Assembly: GCF_001280595.1 (NCBI RefSeq)
Contig: NZ_LITU01000071.1
Coordinates: 38,634 to 102,633 of the forward strand
Source: Paenibacillus xylanivorans
GTDB taxonomy: Bacteria > Bacillota > Bacilli > Paenibacillales > Paenibacillaceae
Length of the DNA stretch: 64,000 nt
Direction: 5' to 3'
Made by a program: the position numbers and the translations under genes. The notes below the pieces were generated by a model. It was not told where the DNA came from. It saw only the letters and a list, made by a program, of their open reading frames with translations, and did no database searches. Of this stretch, positions 24,762 to 33,733 are shown piece by piece. Numbering within the stretch: the first letter of the stretch is position 1; every line of letters begins with the position of its first letter.

Positions 24762-26015
24762 ATGGACTTTATCAAAAATCAACTAGACGGAACGGGCATG
24801 AGTGAACAAACCATTGGATATCTTTCGAATATGATCATGGTGGTATTTATAGCTGTGGTCTCCATACTGGCCAATTTTATAGCCAAAAAAATCGTGCTGA
24901 AAATTATTATCCAAATCGTCAACAACAATCGGTACACGTGGGATAAAATCATTGTGGAGAAAAAAGTGTTCCACAAGCTCTCGCATCTGGTACCAGCAAT
25001 TATCATTTATTATTCTGCGTATATCTTCCCGTCCTATCAAGCTTTAATTGAAAAAGCAGCTCTAACTTATATGATCGTCATAACCATCACGGTATTAAAT
25101 GCGCTGCTTAATGCCTTTGATACCATATATCGTTCCTATGAAGTCTCCAAGATCAGACCGATTAAGGGATACATTCAGGTAGCCAAGATCGTGCTTTTCA
25201 TCATTGGGGGCATTATCGTCATCTCAAGTCTCATTGGTCAGAATCCATTGATTATTCTCAGTGGACTTGGCGCTTTATCAGCTGTTCTGATGCTCGTCTT
25301 CAAGGATTCTATATTGGGCCTGGTGGCAGGCGTGCAATTATCATCGAATGACATGGTGCGTGTCGGTGACTGGATTGAGATGCCCAAATATAATGCTGAC
25401 GGCGACGTCATCGATATTACATTAAACACGGTAAAGGTTATGAATTTTGATAAAACGATCACGATGATTCCGAGCTACGCGCTCATCTCGGACTCGTTTA
25501 AAAATTGGAGAGGCATGCAAGTCTCTGGTGGCAGAAGGATTAAGCGAAGCGTCTATATTGATACAAGCAGCATCAGTTTCTGCTCCAAGGAAATGATTGG
25601 TGAATTTCAGAAGATCCATTACCTTACGGAGTATCTTGCGACAAAATTAGATGAAATTAACGAGTACAACAATGAACACCACATTAATACGGAAAGTATT
25701 GTGAACGGTAGACAGCTTACGAATGTGGGTGTATTCAGAGAATACATTCATCAATATTTGAGGAATCATCCGAAAATTCATAAGGATATGACGTTGATCG
25801 TGAGACAATTAGCGCCGGGAGATAACGGACTGCCACTTGAAATCTATGCATTCAGCAATGATATCGCCTGGGGCGTGTATGAATCGGTCCAAGCGGATAT
25901 TTTTGACCATATCTTCGCCGTTGCGCCGACATTTGGCCTTCGTGCCTTCCAAAATCCAACAGGTCATGATATCGTGCAACTAAAAGAAAGCCCGCAATAT
26001 TCGAGAGGATATTGA
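24762..26015 (+). CDS. Mechanosensitive ion channel, MscS family (YbdG-type)
   Basis: This 417-residue plasma-membrane channel opens under membrane tension to release solutes on osmotic downshock. Membrane helices lie near residues 22-45, 70-90, 98-118, 143-163 and 167-190. The last is the pore helix, followed by the MscS beta domain: DSILGLVAGVQLSSNDMVRVGDWIEMP. The insertion of about 60 residues in the C-terminal cytosolic part (YNNEHHINTESIVNGRQLTNVGVFREY) resembles E. coli YbdG (415 residues) rather than small MscS. AGGAGG precedes the ATG. It is monocistronic with its own terminator. Confidence 0.9.
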   Translation: MDFIKNQLDGTGMSEQTIGYLSNMIMVVFIAVVSILANFIAKKIVLKIIIQIVNNNRYTWDKIIVEKKVFHKLSHLVPAIIIYYSAYIFPSYQALIEKAALTYMIVITITVLNALLNAFDTIYRSYEVSKIRPIKGYIQVAKIVLFIIGGIIVISSLIGQNPLIILSGLGALSAVLMLVFKDSILGLVAGVQLSSNDMVRVGDWIEMPKYNADGDVIDITLNTVKVMNFDKTITMIPSYALISDSFKNWRGMQVSGGRRIKRSVYIDTSSISFCSKEMIGEFQKIHYLTEYLATKLDEINEYNNEHHINTESIVNGRQLTNVGVFREYIHQYLRNHPKIHKDMTLIVRQLAPGDNGLPLEIYAFSNDIAWGVYESVQADIFDHIFAVAPTFGLRAFQNPTGHDIVQLKESPQYSRGY

Positions 26016-26056
26016 GATAGGTTATTTACCCGATCCAATATAAATATGAACAGAGG

Positions 26057-26080
26057 AAGCACCGTAAAGGTGCTTTTTTT
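26057..26080 (+). terminator. Terminator of the MscS gene
   Basis: AAGCACC-GTAAA-GGTGCTT followed by a T-run. Confidence 0.88.
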
Positions 26081-26241
26081 GTTCAAAAAGTGACATATAC
26101 ACTATTTACAAAAATGGAAATAATTAATAGTATATTCATATGGGCATGATTTCCAGATGTTATTTTACACGTATCGTATCTTGAAGCTAGAAATACAATG
26201 TCCCGCTTTGAAGATTGGAAAATTTAATGGAGGTGAATCTC

Positions 26242-27486
26242 GTGGCACGTGTATTAGTTGTAATGATGCCTGCAGAAGGGCATATCAATCCGACGCTCGG
26301 AATAATCAAGGAACTGATAGAGAACGGAGATGAAGTTGTCTACTGTTGTACGGAAAAATATCGGACAAAGATTGAAGCATTAGGCGCACAATTTAAAGCA
26401 TACTCCTTCAACGAGGCAACCCTGCTCAACAACCCAGATATGAAGCCATTTGAAATCAAGCACCCTTACCAATTTTTATATATGGTTTTGAAAAAAATTA
26501 TTCAACGGTTTATTCCGGATGTTCTGAATCTGATCGAAAATGAAACCTACGATTATTTAGTTTTTGACTCCTTAATAGGCTGGGGAGGACAAATTTTAGG
26601 CGAAAAGCTGGGAATACCAGCAGTATGCTCAACCACCACTTTTGTTTTTGTAGAGCCTCTCGGATTAGGTAATCAACTGAAGGATGACGATGAGGAGGTC
26701 AAAGAGCTATATAACGGCATCATGGAGATGTCCAAGCAATTAGCTTCCCAGTTCAATGTGGCTGTGCCTTCTCTGGCGGAACTTTCAGGGCATCCAGGAC
26801 AACTGAAGATTGTTTATACAAGCCGTTATTTTCAACCAATGGGGGACAAGCTGGACGACAGCTTTGTATTCACCGGCCCATCTATAACACCCCGCAAGGA
26901 TGCACCATCCTTTGCAAACGAATCCCTGCATGCCGTTTATAAACAGGCGGTTTATATTTCGATGGGAACCATTTTAAATAAGGATCTTGATTTTTATAAG
27001 CTGTGCTTTACGGCTTTTCGGGATTTGCCTGTGCAATTTATATTATCTTCAGGGAAGGATACCGACTTGGAGCCCATTGCTGATCTCATTCCTGACAACT
27101 TCATCATCAGACCCTACCTCCCGCAACTGGAGGTTTTGCAGGGTGTAGATGCTTTTCTGACACATGCGGGCATGAACAGTACAAGCGAAGCTTTGTATTA
27201 TAATGTACCGTTGGTTTTGCTCCCGTTAACCTCGGATCAGCCGCGTGTAGCAGGCCGGGTGCAGGAGTTGGGAGCAGGGGTCATCGTGGATAAAAATAAC
27301 CTTACACCCGACGTACTCAGAAACGCGGTATTAGAAGTGCTCGGTAATGCCTCCTACAAGGAACATGCTGAGGTTATTGGGAAAACGTTACGCGATGCTG
27401 GCGGGTACAAGCAGGCTGCTATGGCCATTAAGAACTTTATGGGCAAGCAGTCGTTATCGGCCACGCCGATCTCTTCGTTTGAATGA
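26242..27486 (+). CDS. MGT-family glycosyltransferase (YjiC/OleD-like)
   Basis: This 414-residue GT-B enzyme transfers sugar from UDP- or other NDP-sugars to small hydrophobic acceptors such as macrolides or flavonoids. The N-terminal acceptor domain begins ARVLVVMMPAEGHINPTLG, with the catalytic His in GHINP. The C-terminal donor site is THAGMNSTSEALYYNVPLV followed by PLTSDQ. The start is GTG at 26242, eight bases after GGAGG; the upstream ATG codons overlap or precede that site. It stands alone between terminators. The natural acceptor cannot be told from sequence; self-protection against antibiotics is a known role in the family. Confidence 0.88.
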   Translation: MARVLVVMMPAEGHINPTLGIIKELIENGDEVVYCCTEKYRTKIEALGAQFKAYSFNEATLLNNPDMKPFEIKHPYQFLYMVLKKIIQRFIPDVLNLIENETYDYLVFDSLIGWGGQILGEKLGIPAVCSTTTFVFVEPLGLGNQLKDDDEEVKELYNGIMEMSKQLASQFNVAVPSLAELSGHPGQLKIVYTSRYFQPMGDKLDDSFVFTGPSITPRKDAPSFANESLHAVYKQAVYISMGTILNKDLDFYKLCFTAFRDLPVQFILSSGKDTDLEPIADLIPDNFIIRPYLPQLEVLQGVDAFLTHAGMNSTSEALYYNVPLVLLPLTSDQPRVAGRVQELGAGVIVDKNNLTPDVLRNAVLEVLGNASYKEHAEVIGKTLRDAGGYKQAAMAIKNFMGKQSLSATPISSFE

Positions 27487-27521
27487 AGAGGCGACTGGCC
27501 TCCAATAGAACTAAACGAGAA

Positions 27522-27557
27522 AGCCACTACCCCGTTAAACGGGGTGGTGGCTCTTTC
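27522..27557 (+). terminator. Terminator of the glycosyltransferase gene
   Basis: AGCCACTACCCCGTT and its exact complement form a 15-bp stem, followed by CTTTC. Confidence 0.82.
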
Positions 27558-27656
27558 ATTTGATTCATCCGCGTATGGAGGGGTAGAATAAACGGAGAGG
27601 GCATATCACCTTTTCCATATCGTTTTAGTATATCTTTCGCAAAGGAGAGTTTACAG

Positions 27657-28511
27657 ATGAATCATACAATCCCGGAATATACGTTGAATGATGGTTTAAA
27701 AGTACCTGCCATTGGCTTTGGGACTTATAGCTTAAAAGGAGAAAAAGGTGTCAAATCCATAGCGTCCGCGATGGATGCAGGTTACCGACTGATTGACACA
27801 GCGTATAACTATGAGAACGAGGCGACTGTCGGAAAGGCCATTAAGCAGAGCTCCGTTTCCAGAGCAGATCTGCTGATTTCATCTAAACTGCCAGGGCGTT
27901 ACCATGCCTTTGAAAAGGCGATTGTAGCCATCCAAGAATCCCTATACAGAGCAGATCTGGATTATTATGATCTATATCTGATTCATTGGCCGAATCCCAA
28001 GCAGGATATGTATGTGGAAGCGTGGCAGGCACTCATTGAGGCCAAAAAACGCGGATATATCCGTTCAATAGGAGTTAGCAATTTCCTACCGGAACATAAT
28101 GAACGCCTGATTAAGGAGACGGGAGTAGCGCCAAGCCTGAATCAGATTGAGCTGCATCCATTCTTTGACCAAGCCGATCAGCGGGAGAAGGATTCGCAGC
28201 ATGGCATTGTTAACGAATCGTGGAGTCCCATTGGGCGTGGCAATGATGCAGTGCAAGATATCGTAAAGGATGAGCAGATCCTTCGTATTGCCGAAGCTCA
28301 TGGCAAAACGGGTACTCAGGTTATTTTGCGCTGGCATACCCAGCTTGGTTCAATTCCTATCCCTAAAGCAGGCTCTCTTCAACACCAGCAAGAAAATATC
28401 GATATTTTCGATTTCGAGCTGAGCGATAAGGAGATGGAAGTCATTTCTTCTTATAATCGTGAGGATGGACGGTTGTGGAATCAGGACCCGAGCGAATACG
28501 AAGAGTTTTAA
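27657..28511 (+). CDS. Aldo/keto reductase
   Basis: This 284-residue NADPH-dependent TIM-barrel oxidoreductase reduces aldehydes or ketones. The catalytic tetrad is visible: Asp and Tyr in LIDTAYNYENE, Lys in ISSKLPG and His in YLIHWPNP. The cofactor motif IPIPKAGS is near the C-terminus. Length fits the AKR5-like bacterial group. AAAGGAGAG lies nine bases before the ATG. It is alone between terminators, so no pathway is suggested by its neighbours. Confidence 0.92.
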   Translation: MNHTIPEYTLNDGLKVPAIGFGTYSLKGEKGVKSIASAMDAGYRLIDTAYNYENEATVGKAIKQSSVSRADLLISSKLPGRYHAFEKAIVAIQESLYRADLDYYDLYLIHWPNPKQDMYVEAWQALIEAKKRGYIRSIGVSNFLPEHNERLIKETGVAPSLNQIELHPFFDQADQREKDSQHGIVNESWSPIGRGNDAVQDIVKDEQILRIAEAHGKTGTQVILRWHTQLGSIPIPKAGSLQHQQENIDIFDFELSDKEMEVISSYNREDGRLWNQDPSEYEEF

Positions 28512-28574
28512 ATTATTGAATTTGAAAACGTGCGATTCACCGTAAGGTGAGGAAAACGAGCATGAAGGAAACGT

Positions 28575-28614
28575 AGCCTCCTATTCTACAAAGATGTAGA
28601 TAGGGGGCTTTGTG
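28575..28614 (+). terminator. Terminator of the aldo/keto reductase gene
   Basis: AGCCTCCTATTCTACA pairs imperfectly with TGTAGATAGGGGGCT and is followed by a T-rich tract. Confidence 0.75.
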
Positions 28615-28679
28615 TTGTATTAAAAAAGTGAATGCAATTGGAACAGGAGTAGTATGGGCGAAGTTATTGATACAGCTAA

Positions 28680-29831
28680 CTACTCGACCAGTTTTTCAGA
28701 CCTCTGCGCCATATCCTGTAAAACGCGAGCCACCCGACTTCTTCTGCCTTTTGCTTTTCTCTGTATTCTTGCGAGAGATTTTTTATACGCTTCCACATCT
28801 GTTTGAAGCGCGAAGTGTTTGGCGGCAATCCGTAATGTTTTCTTTAACAATCGTGCGGAAGAACGTGTTGTTCTGGACCGGAAGCCTCTGCGCAAGATTC
28901 GCAGCGTTTTTTTGTAGGTTTCCAGGTCAGCTGATGGTGGTACAACGCAGAATAAATTGAGTGCGGAATCATTGAATCCATAGGTTTCAAGCATGATTTT
29001 CAGATTCTCTGTATTGAGCACTTCCCCTCGGAAATGAGTGGGATGTTCCTGGTGATAACCCACGACCTCTTTCATACAGTAGAAGGGCACTTTCAAACGA
29101 TGCAGCCTGTAGCCCAGATCCCAGTCTTCAAGCCCATAGAGTACGAACCGTTCATTGAAACCTCCAACTCGATTCAGAAGGCTTCGGCGGATGGATACAC
29201 ACCGAGTGACAAGCAGCATCCATGGAGCCACATCGGTGCTGGCAAATTGCTTGATGAAAGCAGGCGGTATTTTGGTTGGGAAAGTCACTTTGGACAATGC
29301 ATCTGTCTGATGAATGATATCTTCCGGTGTGACCAGTGGGATAATTTCATTCGCTGCATCAAATTCAGGACGCCATAAGTTTGAAGGGGTAAGGATCGAA
29401 CAGCAATGTTCTTTTTCTGATGGCGAGAAGTCTGGATAGTAGTGGGTATAAGCATCGGCAAAAGAATGCGGAAAACCCGAAACGACGGCTCTGGGATTTT
29501 TGCGATGATATTGACGCACTGTTCGGATAAATTCGGGTAACGCCAGAAAGTCAGCATCACAGAAGATAACATACAGACCTTTGGCATGCTGAAGCCCCAA
29601 ATTCCGAATAGCTGACCTGCCACGTTGCTCCGTTTGGGATACGTAGGTTAAAGGATATGAAGTCTGGAATGTCTGGATCTGTTCTTTCGTTCCATCAGTG
29701 GAACCGTCATCAGCTACGATGACCTCGAAAAGGTGCTTCGGATAGGTTTGTGTCTCGAGGGCTGCCAGTGTAAGCAATAACTGATGAGCCCGATTATAGG
29801 TTGGGATAATGACGCTATAGCGGATCGCCAT
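28680..29831 (-). CDS. Family 2 glycosyltransferase
   Basis: This 383-residue GT-A enzyme builds cell-surface or secreted glycans. The N-terminus SVIIPTYNRAHQLLLTLAAL, the nucleotide-binding VIVADDGSTDGT and the metal-binding FCDADFLALPEF (D-x-D) are typical of GT2. A later GLEDWDLGYRL segment holds the acidic ED pair usual for the catalytic base. The C-terminal 80 residues are very basic and helical. The start at 29831 follows AAGGAGGAAACAGGA; the longer frame to 29849 reads through this site. The gene stands alone, with no polysaccharide cluster around it. Confidence 0.88.
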   Translation of the reverse strand: MAIRYSVIIPTYNRAHQLLLTLAALETQTYPKHLFEVIVADDGSTDGTKEQIQTFQTSYPLTYVSQTEQRGRSAIRNLGLQHAKGLYVIFCDADFLALPEFIRTVRQYHRKNPRAVVSGFPHSFADAYTHYYPDFSPSEKEHCCSILTPSNLWRPEFDAANEIIPLVTPEDIIHQTDALSKVTFPTKIPPAFIKQFASTDVAPWMLLVTRCVSIRRSLLNRVGGFNERFVLYGLEDWDLGYRLHRLKVPFYCMKEVVGYHQEHPTHFRGEVLNTENLKIMLETYGFNDSALNLFCVVPPSADLETYKKTLRILRRGFRSRTTRSSARLLKKTLRIAAKHFALQTDVEAYKKSLARIQRKAKGRRSRVARVLQDMAQRSEKLVE

Positions 29832-30181
29832 TCCTGTTTCCTCCTTCACGTTGTTGGACGCTCCTTATGAAAAAATCGAACACGTTCAAGTAAGAAGTGA
29901 TAATAGTTTATTCCATATAAGTGGCAGCGACTGGTCAAACACCCTATGATTTTGGAAACAGGCTTGATCGATCTCCTTCTTTTGCTTACCGTTCAATCTG
30001 GAATATGATCTTGATCTCTTGCATTCATGTGCAAATCCTGCGCTGCATAAGGAAATATCAAATTTTGGATATGTCGGCAAAAATGGAAGATAGCCATTGT
30101 GACGGGCAAGCGGTAACTTTATGGGGAGCGATGACAGGACTGCTTATCAACGATATGAATTCAATGGGGGGACGTGAATCG
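29832..30181. other. Divergent intergenic region before the first sugar-uptake operon
   Basis: It separates the GT2 gene (minus) from the binding-protein gene (plus) and must carry both promoters. No clear -35/-10 pair or catabolite-repression site could be fixed. The open frame through it is not supported by a ribosome site. GGGGGG at 30165-30170 serves the binding-protein gene. Confidence 0.4.
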
Positions 30182-31759
30182 ATGAAACGGTCATGGAGAA
30201 AACGACTGACAATTGGAATCTGCCTGATGATGGTTACTACTGCTCTTGCAGGCTGCTCGGCAGATAATGGAAGTGCAGGTGAAGCAGGAGGAGATGGACC
30301 TACACCCATTTCAATCTGGATGTCGATGAATACCAATGCTTCCATCACACTCAAGAGCATGAATGAAATTACGGCGATCAAGGAATGGGAAAAGAAAACC
30401 AATACCAAAATCGAATTTCAGCATCCTGCGGTGGGTGCAGAGACTGAGCAATTCAATGTCATGATTGCTTCGAACCAGCTGCCTGATGCGATGTTTGTGT
30501 ATGGTGATTACGCCAAACTGTTTAATGATGGCACCATTATCCGGCTTAATGATCTCATTGATGAATACGCTCCCAATTTGAAAAAGATCCTAGAGGAGAA
30601 TCCCGAGGTTGCCAAACAGTTAAAAGCCGATAACGGAGATATCTATGCGATACCGCATCTGCGTCTGGGGGAATACAAAACCTTCGGCGGTACGTTCATC
30701 CGTCAGGATTGGCTGGATGAGCTGAAGCTGGAGAAACCGGAAACGATTGAGGAGTGGGAGACGGTACTCAAGGCCTTCAAGGAGAAAAAAGGCGTAGCAG
30801 CGCCCCTGTTGTTTGGTGCACCACCCAAAATGACCACGATGGGACCAGCCGCACCGACGTATCTAGAGGCTTATGGCATCACTAATAATACGTTTATGAA
30901 AGATGGCAAGGTGGTCTATGGACCAATCGAGCCGGAATATAAGGAATTTCTAACGATGTTCCATCGCTGGTATCAGGAGGGATTGATTGATCCCGATTTT
31001 GCTACCAATGACCAGAAAACATACGACGCCAAAATTTTGAGCAGTCAAGCTGGTGCGTTTTTCACCTTCATTGGTGGAGGTGTAGGCCGTTACCTGCCCG
31101 CTCTGCAGGAAACGGATCCGAACGCCAATCTGACAGCCGTGCAATATCCGGTGCTGAACAAGGGTGATGAACCGATGTTTACCGGACGTTCCTGGGAATG
31201 GAGCAGTAGCGGCGTTGTGCTCACCAATAGCAACAAACATCCGGAGGAAACGGTCAAAGCACTCGATTATTTTTTCAGTGAAGAAGGACATATGCTGAAA
31301 AATTTCGGTGTGGAAGGCCTCACCTATACGATGAAGGACGGCTACCCGACTTATACCGATGAGATTTTGAAAAATCCGGATGGTCTGTCGGTTGCTCAGG
31401 CCATGGCCAAACATTTTATTGCGAACTATCCCTTCGTAGGGGAGGATGACGATCGGTACAATGAGCAGTATTATCAGCTCCAGCAGCAGAAGGATGCGGC
31501 GGTGCTGTTCTCCAAATACAGCGAGAATACGCTGAAGGTAGGCCTTCCACCTACCAGTCTGACGACAGAAGAATCCACGGAGTACAGCAAAATCATGAGT
31601 GATATTGGAACCTATCGGGATGAGATGTTCGTCAAATTCGTCATTGGGGTTGAGCCGATTGAGAACTTTGACAAGTTTGTCGATCAGATCAACAAGTTTA
31701 ACATTAAACGGGCTATTGAAATTCAGCAAGCGGCCCTAGACCGTTATAACGCCAGATAA
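30182..31759 (+). CDS. Sugar ABC transporter substrate-binding lipoprotein (LplA-type)
   Basis: This 525-residue family 1 extracellular solute-binding protein captures oligosaccharides outside the cell. The signal peptide starts MKRSWRKRLTIG and ends in the lipobox ALAGC, with Cys about residue 22 as the lipid-anchored N-terminus. The mature part shows TPISIWMSMN and typical PDAMFVYGDYAKLF and FGVEGLTYTMKDGYPTYTDE segments. The ATG at 30182 is preferred because G-rich 30165-30170 precedes it and the signal peptide begins there. Two permease genes, an AraC sensor and a GH88 hydrolase follow, so the likely cargo is a uronic-acid-containing oligosaccharide. Confidence 0.92.
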   Translation: MKRSWRKRLTIGICLMMVTTALAGCSADNGSAGEAGGDGPTPISIWMSMNTNASITLKSMNEITAIKEWEKKTNTKIEFQHPAVGAETEQFNVMIASNQLPDAMFVYGDYAKLFNDGTIIRLNDLIDEYAPNLKKILEENPEVAKQLKADNGDIYAIPHLRLGEYKTFGGTFIRQDWLDELKLEKPETIEEWETVLKAFKEKKGVAAPLLFGAPPKMTTMGPAAPTYLEAYGITNNTFMKDGKVVYGPIEPEYKEFLTMFHRWYQEGLIDPDFATNDQKTYDAKILSSQAGAFFTFIGGGVGRYLPALQETDPNANLTAVQYPVLNKGDEPMFTGRSWEWSSSGVVLTNSNKHPEETVKALDYFFSEEGHMLKNFGVEGLTYTMKDGYPTYTDEILKNPDGLSVAQAMAKHFIANYPFVGEDDDRYNEQYYQLQQQKDAAVLFSKYSENTLKVGLPPTSLTTEESTEYSKIMSDIGTYRDEMFVKFVIGVEPIENFDKFVDQINKFNIKRAIEIQQAALDRYNAR

Positions 31760-31841
31760 GGAGGAAATGTCCACGGGTGGTGAAGCCATTTTTACCGCTT
31801 CATCGTCGTGGACGCCCTCTTTGGAATGAATAAGGAAGGGG

Positions 31842-32768
31842 ATGGAGAAGGTGTCGCACAAGCTTTCCTTGTTATGGCTTAATTACAAAAAGAATAAAGC
31901 CATCTATTGGATGGCTCTTCCCGTCGTTTTATATTTTCTCGTCTTCAAGTACTTACCGATGTACGGGGCCATCATTGCGTTCAAGGACTACTCGGTGGGC
32001 AAAGGCATATGGGGTAGTGATTGGGTCGGATTACAGCACTTTCGTGATTTCTTTCAGAGTTATTATTTCTGGCGGATTTTGAAGAATACTCTTTTGCTAA
32101 GTTTTTATCAGCTGTTGTTCGGTTTCCCGGCTCCCATTCTTCTTGCTCTTCTGCTTAATGAGCTCAGGCATGAAATCTTCAAACGCACGGTGCAAACGAT
32201 CTCGTACATTCCCCATTTTATTTCCATTGTCGTCATCTGCGGCATGATTGTTGATTTTTCGTCCCGAGATGGACTGTTTAACACCATTATTGGTTATTTT
32301 GGCGGTCAGAGCAGCGCACTTCTCAGTGATCCGGCCAATTTTCGTACCATTTATACCGCCTCATCGATCTGGCAGGAGCTTGGTTTCTCCAGCATCATTT
32401 ATTTGGCTGCACTTAGCGGCATTAACCCTGAACTCTATGATGCTGCCAACGTGGACGGAGCGAGTCGGCTTCGCCAGGTGTGGCATATCACGCTACCCGG
32501 CATCATTCCGATGATTATGATTCTCCTCATACTCCGCATTGGTGGACTGATGGAGATTGGGTTCGAGAAAATTATTCTGCTCTATAATCCGAATGTGTAT
32601 GATACGGCAGATGTAATCTCGACGTTTGTTTATCGCAAAGGGATAAGTGAAAGTGCCGAGTTCAGCTATACGACTGCGGTGGGATTATTCCAGTCGGTCA
32701 TTAACTTTACGCTTCTAATCGGTGCCAATCGCCTGTCTAAGGCGATATCCAATACCAAGCTGTTCTAG
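31842..32768 (+). CDS. Sugar ABC transporter permease (LplB-type)
   Basis: This 308-residue inner-membrane subunit has six predicted helices and begins its membrane part with KAIYWMALPVVLYFLVFKYLPMYGAIIAF, the usual LplB start. The EAA-type loop contacting the ATPase is DAANVDGASRLRQVWHITLP. No ATPase gene accompanies the operon. AAGGAAGGGG abuts the ATG; a GTG nine bases later is a possible alternative. It lies 82 bp after the binding-protein gene. Confidence 0.9.
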   Translation: MEKVSHKLSLLWLNYKKNKAIYWMALPVVLYFLVFKYLPMYGAIIAFKDYSVGKGIWGSDWVGLQHFRDFFQSYYFWRILKNTLLLSFYQLLFGFPAPILLALLLNELRHEIFKRTVQTISYIPHFISIVVICGMIVDFSSRDGLFNTIIGYFGGQSSALLSDPANFRTIYTASSIWQELGFSSIIYLAALSGINPELYDAANVDGASRLRQVWHITLPGIIPMIMILLILRIGGLMEIGFEKIILLYNPNVYDTADVISTFVYRKGISESAEFSYTTAVGLFQSVINFTLLIGANRLSKAISNTKLF

Positions 32769-32797
32769 CCAAGAACGAGGTGAAGGGAGGGATTTCT

Positions 32798-33682
32798 TTG
32801 CGAATGAAAAGATCCATTGGAGAGCGGCTGTTTGGTGGTGCGAATGCAATTTTGATGACAGGGCTGATTATCGTAACCTTGTATCCGCTGCTGCATGTGC
32901 TAAATGCGTCGCTCAGTGACTCAAGTCAGCTCATGGCACACAGAGGTCTGCTGCTTTTTCCCAAAGGCATTACGATGGAGAGTTACAAGCTGGTGCTGAG
33001 CAACCCCAACATTCTGTCCGGATACCGGAACACAATATTTATTGTGGTAGTGGGCACGGCGCTGAATCTGCTGTTCACCATTCTGGGGGCGTATACGTTG
33101 TCCCGCAAAAGCTTCATGCTCCGCAATCCGATCATGCTGGCGATTGTATTTACGATGTTTTTTAACGGCGGAATCATACCGTCCTATCTGTTGATCAATA
33201 ACACGCTCCATATGGGGAACAGCCTCTGGGCTCTGATTGTACCTGGTTTGATCAGCAGCTATAATCTGATTATTATGCGGACTTCCTTTGCAGAAATCTC
33301 GGAAAGTCTGCTAGAGTCAGCCCGTATTGACGGGGCAGGAGAGATGCTCATTCTCTGGCGGATCGTCGTGCCATTATCAATGCCCGTCATTGCGGTCATG
33401 ATTCTCTTTTACGGCGTCGGTCACTGGAATTCATGGTTTAGCGCGATCCTGTACATTCGGGACCGGAACCTGTTTCCGCTTCAACTGGTGTTAAGGGAAA
33501 TTCTGATTCAGAACAGTACAGACTCGATGACGACAGGAGCGACCGCTATGGACAAAGAGGCTATCGGGGAAAGCGTAAAATACGCAACGGTCATGGTAGC
33601 CACCCTGCCTATATTGTTCATCTATCCATTTCTGCAGAAATACTTTGTTAAAGGTGTTATGATCGGAGCAATCAAAGAATAG
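32798..33682 (+). CDS. Sugar ABC transporter permease (LplC-type)
   Basis: This 294-residue partner of the previous permease has six helices, with LMTGLIIVTLYPLLHVLNASLSD at the start and the EAA-type loop ESARIDGAGEMLILWRIVVPLS. The end YPFLQKYFVKGVMIGAIKE is the usual LplC C-terminus. TTG at 32798 lies seven bases after GGGAGGG; GTG 32780 and ATG 32804 are alternatives. It is 29 bp after the previous gene and 51 bp before the sensor gene. Confidence 0.9.
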   Translation: MRMKRSIGERLFGGANAILMTGLIIVTLYPLLHVLNASLSDSSQLMAHRGLLLFPKGITMESYKLVLSNPNILSGYRNTIFIVVVGTALNLLFTILGAYTLSRKSFMLRNPIMLAIVFTMFFNGGIIPSYLLINNTLHMGNSLWALIVPGLISSYNLIIMRTSFAEISESLLESARIDGAGEMLILWRIVVPLSMPVIAVMILFYGVGHWNSWFSAILYIRDRNLFPLQLVLREILIQNSTDSMTTGATAMDKEAIGESVKYATVMVATLPILFIYPFLQKYFVKGVMIGAIKE

Positions 33683-33733
33683 AGTTGCCTTAGGTCATGC
33701 CATACCAAATAACACAGTGTGAGGAGGAGACGC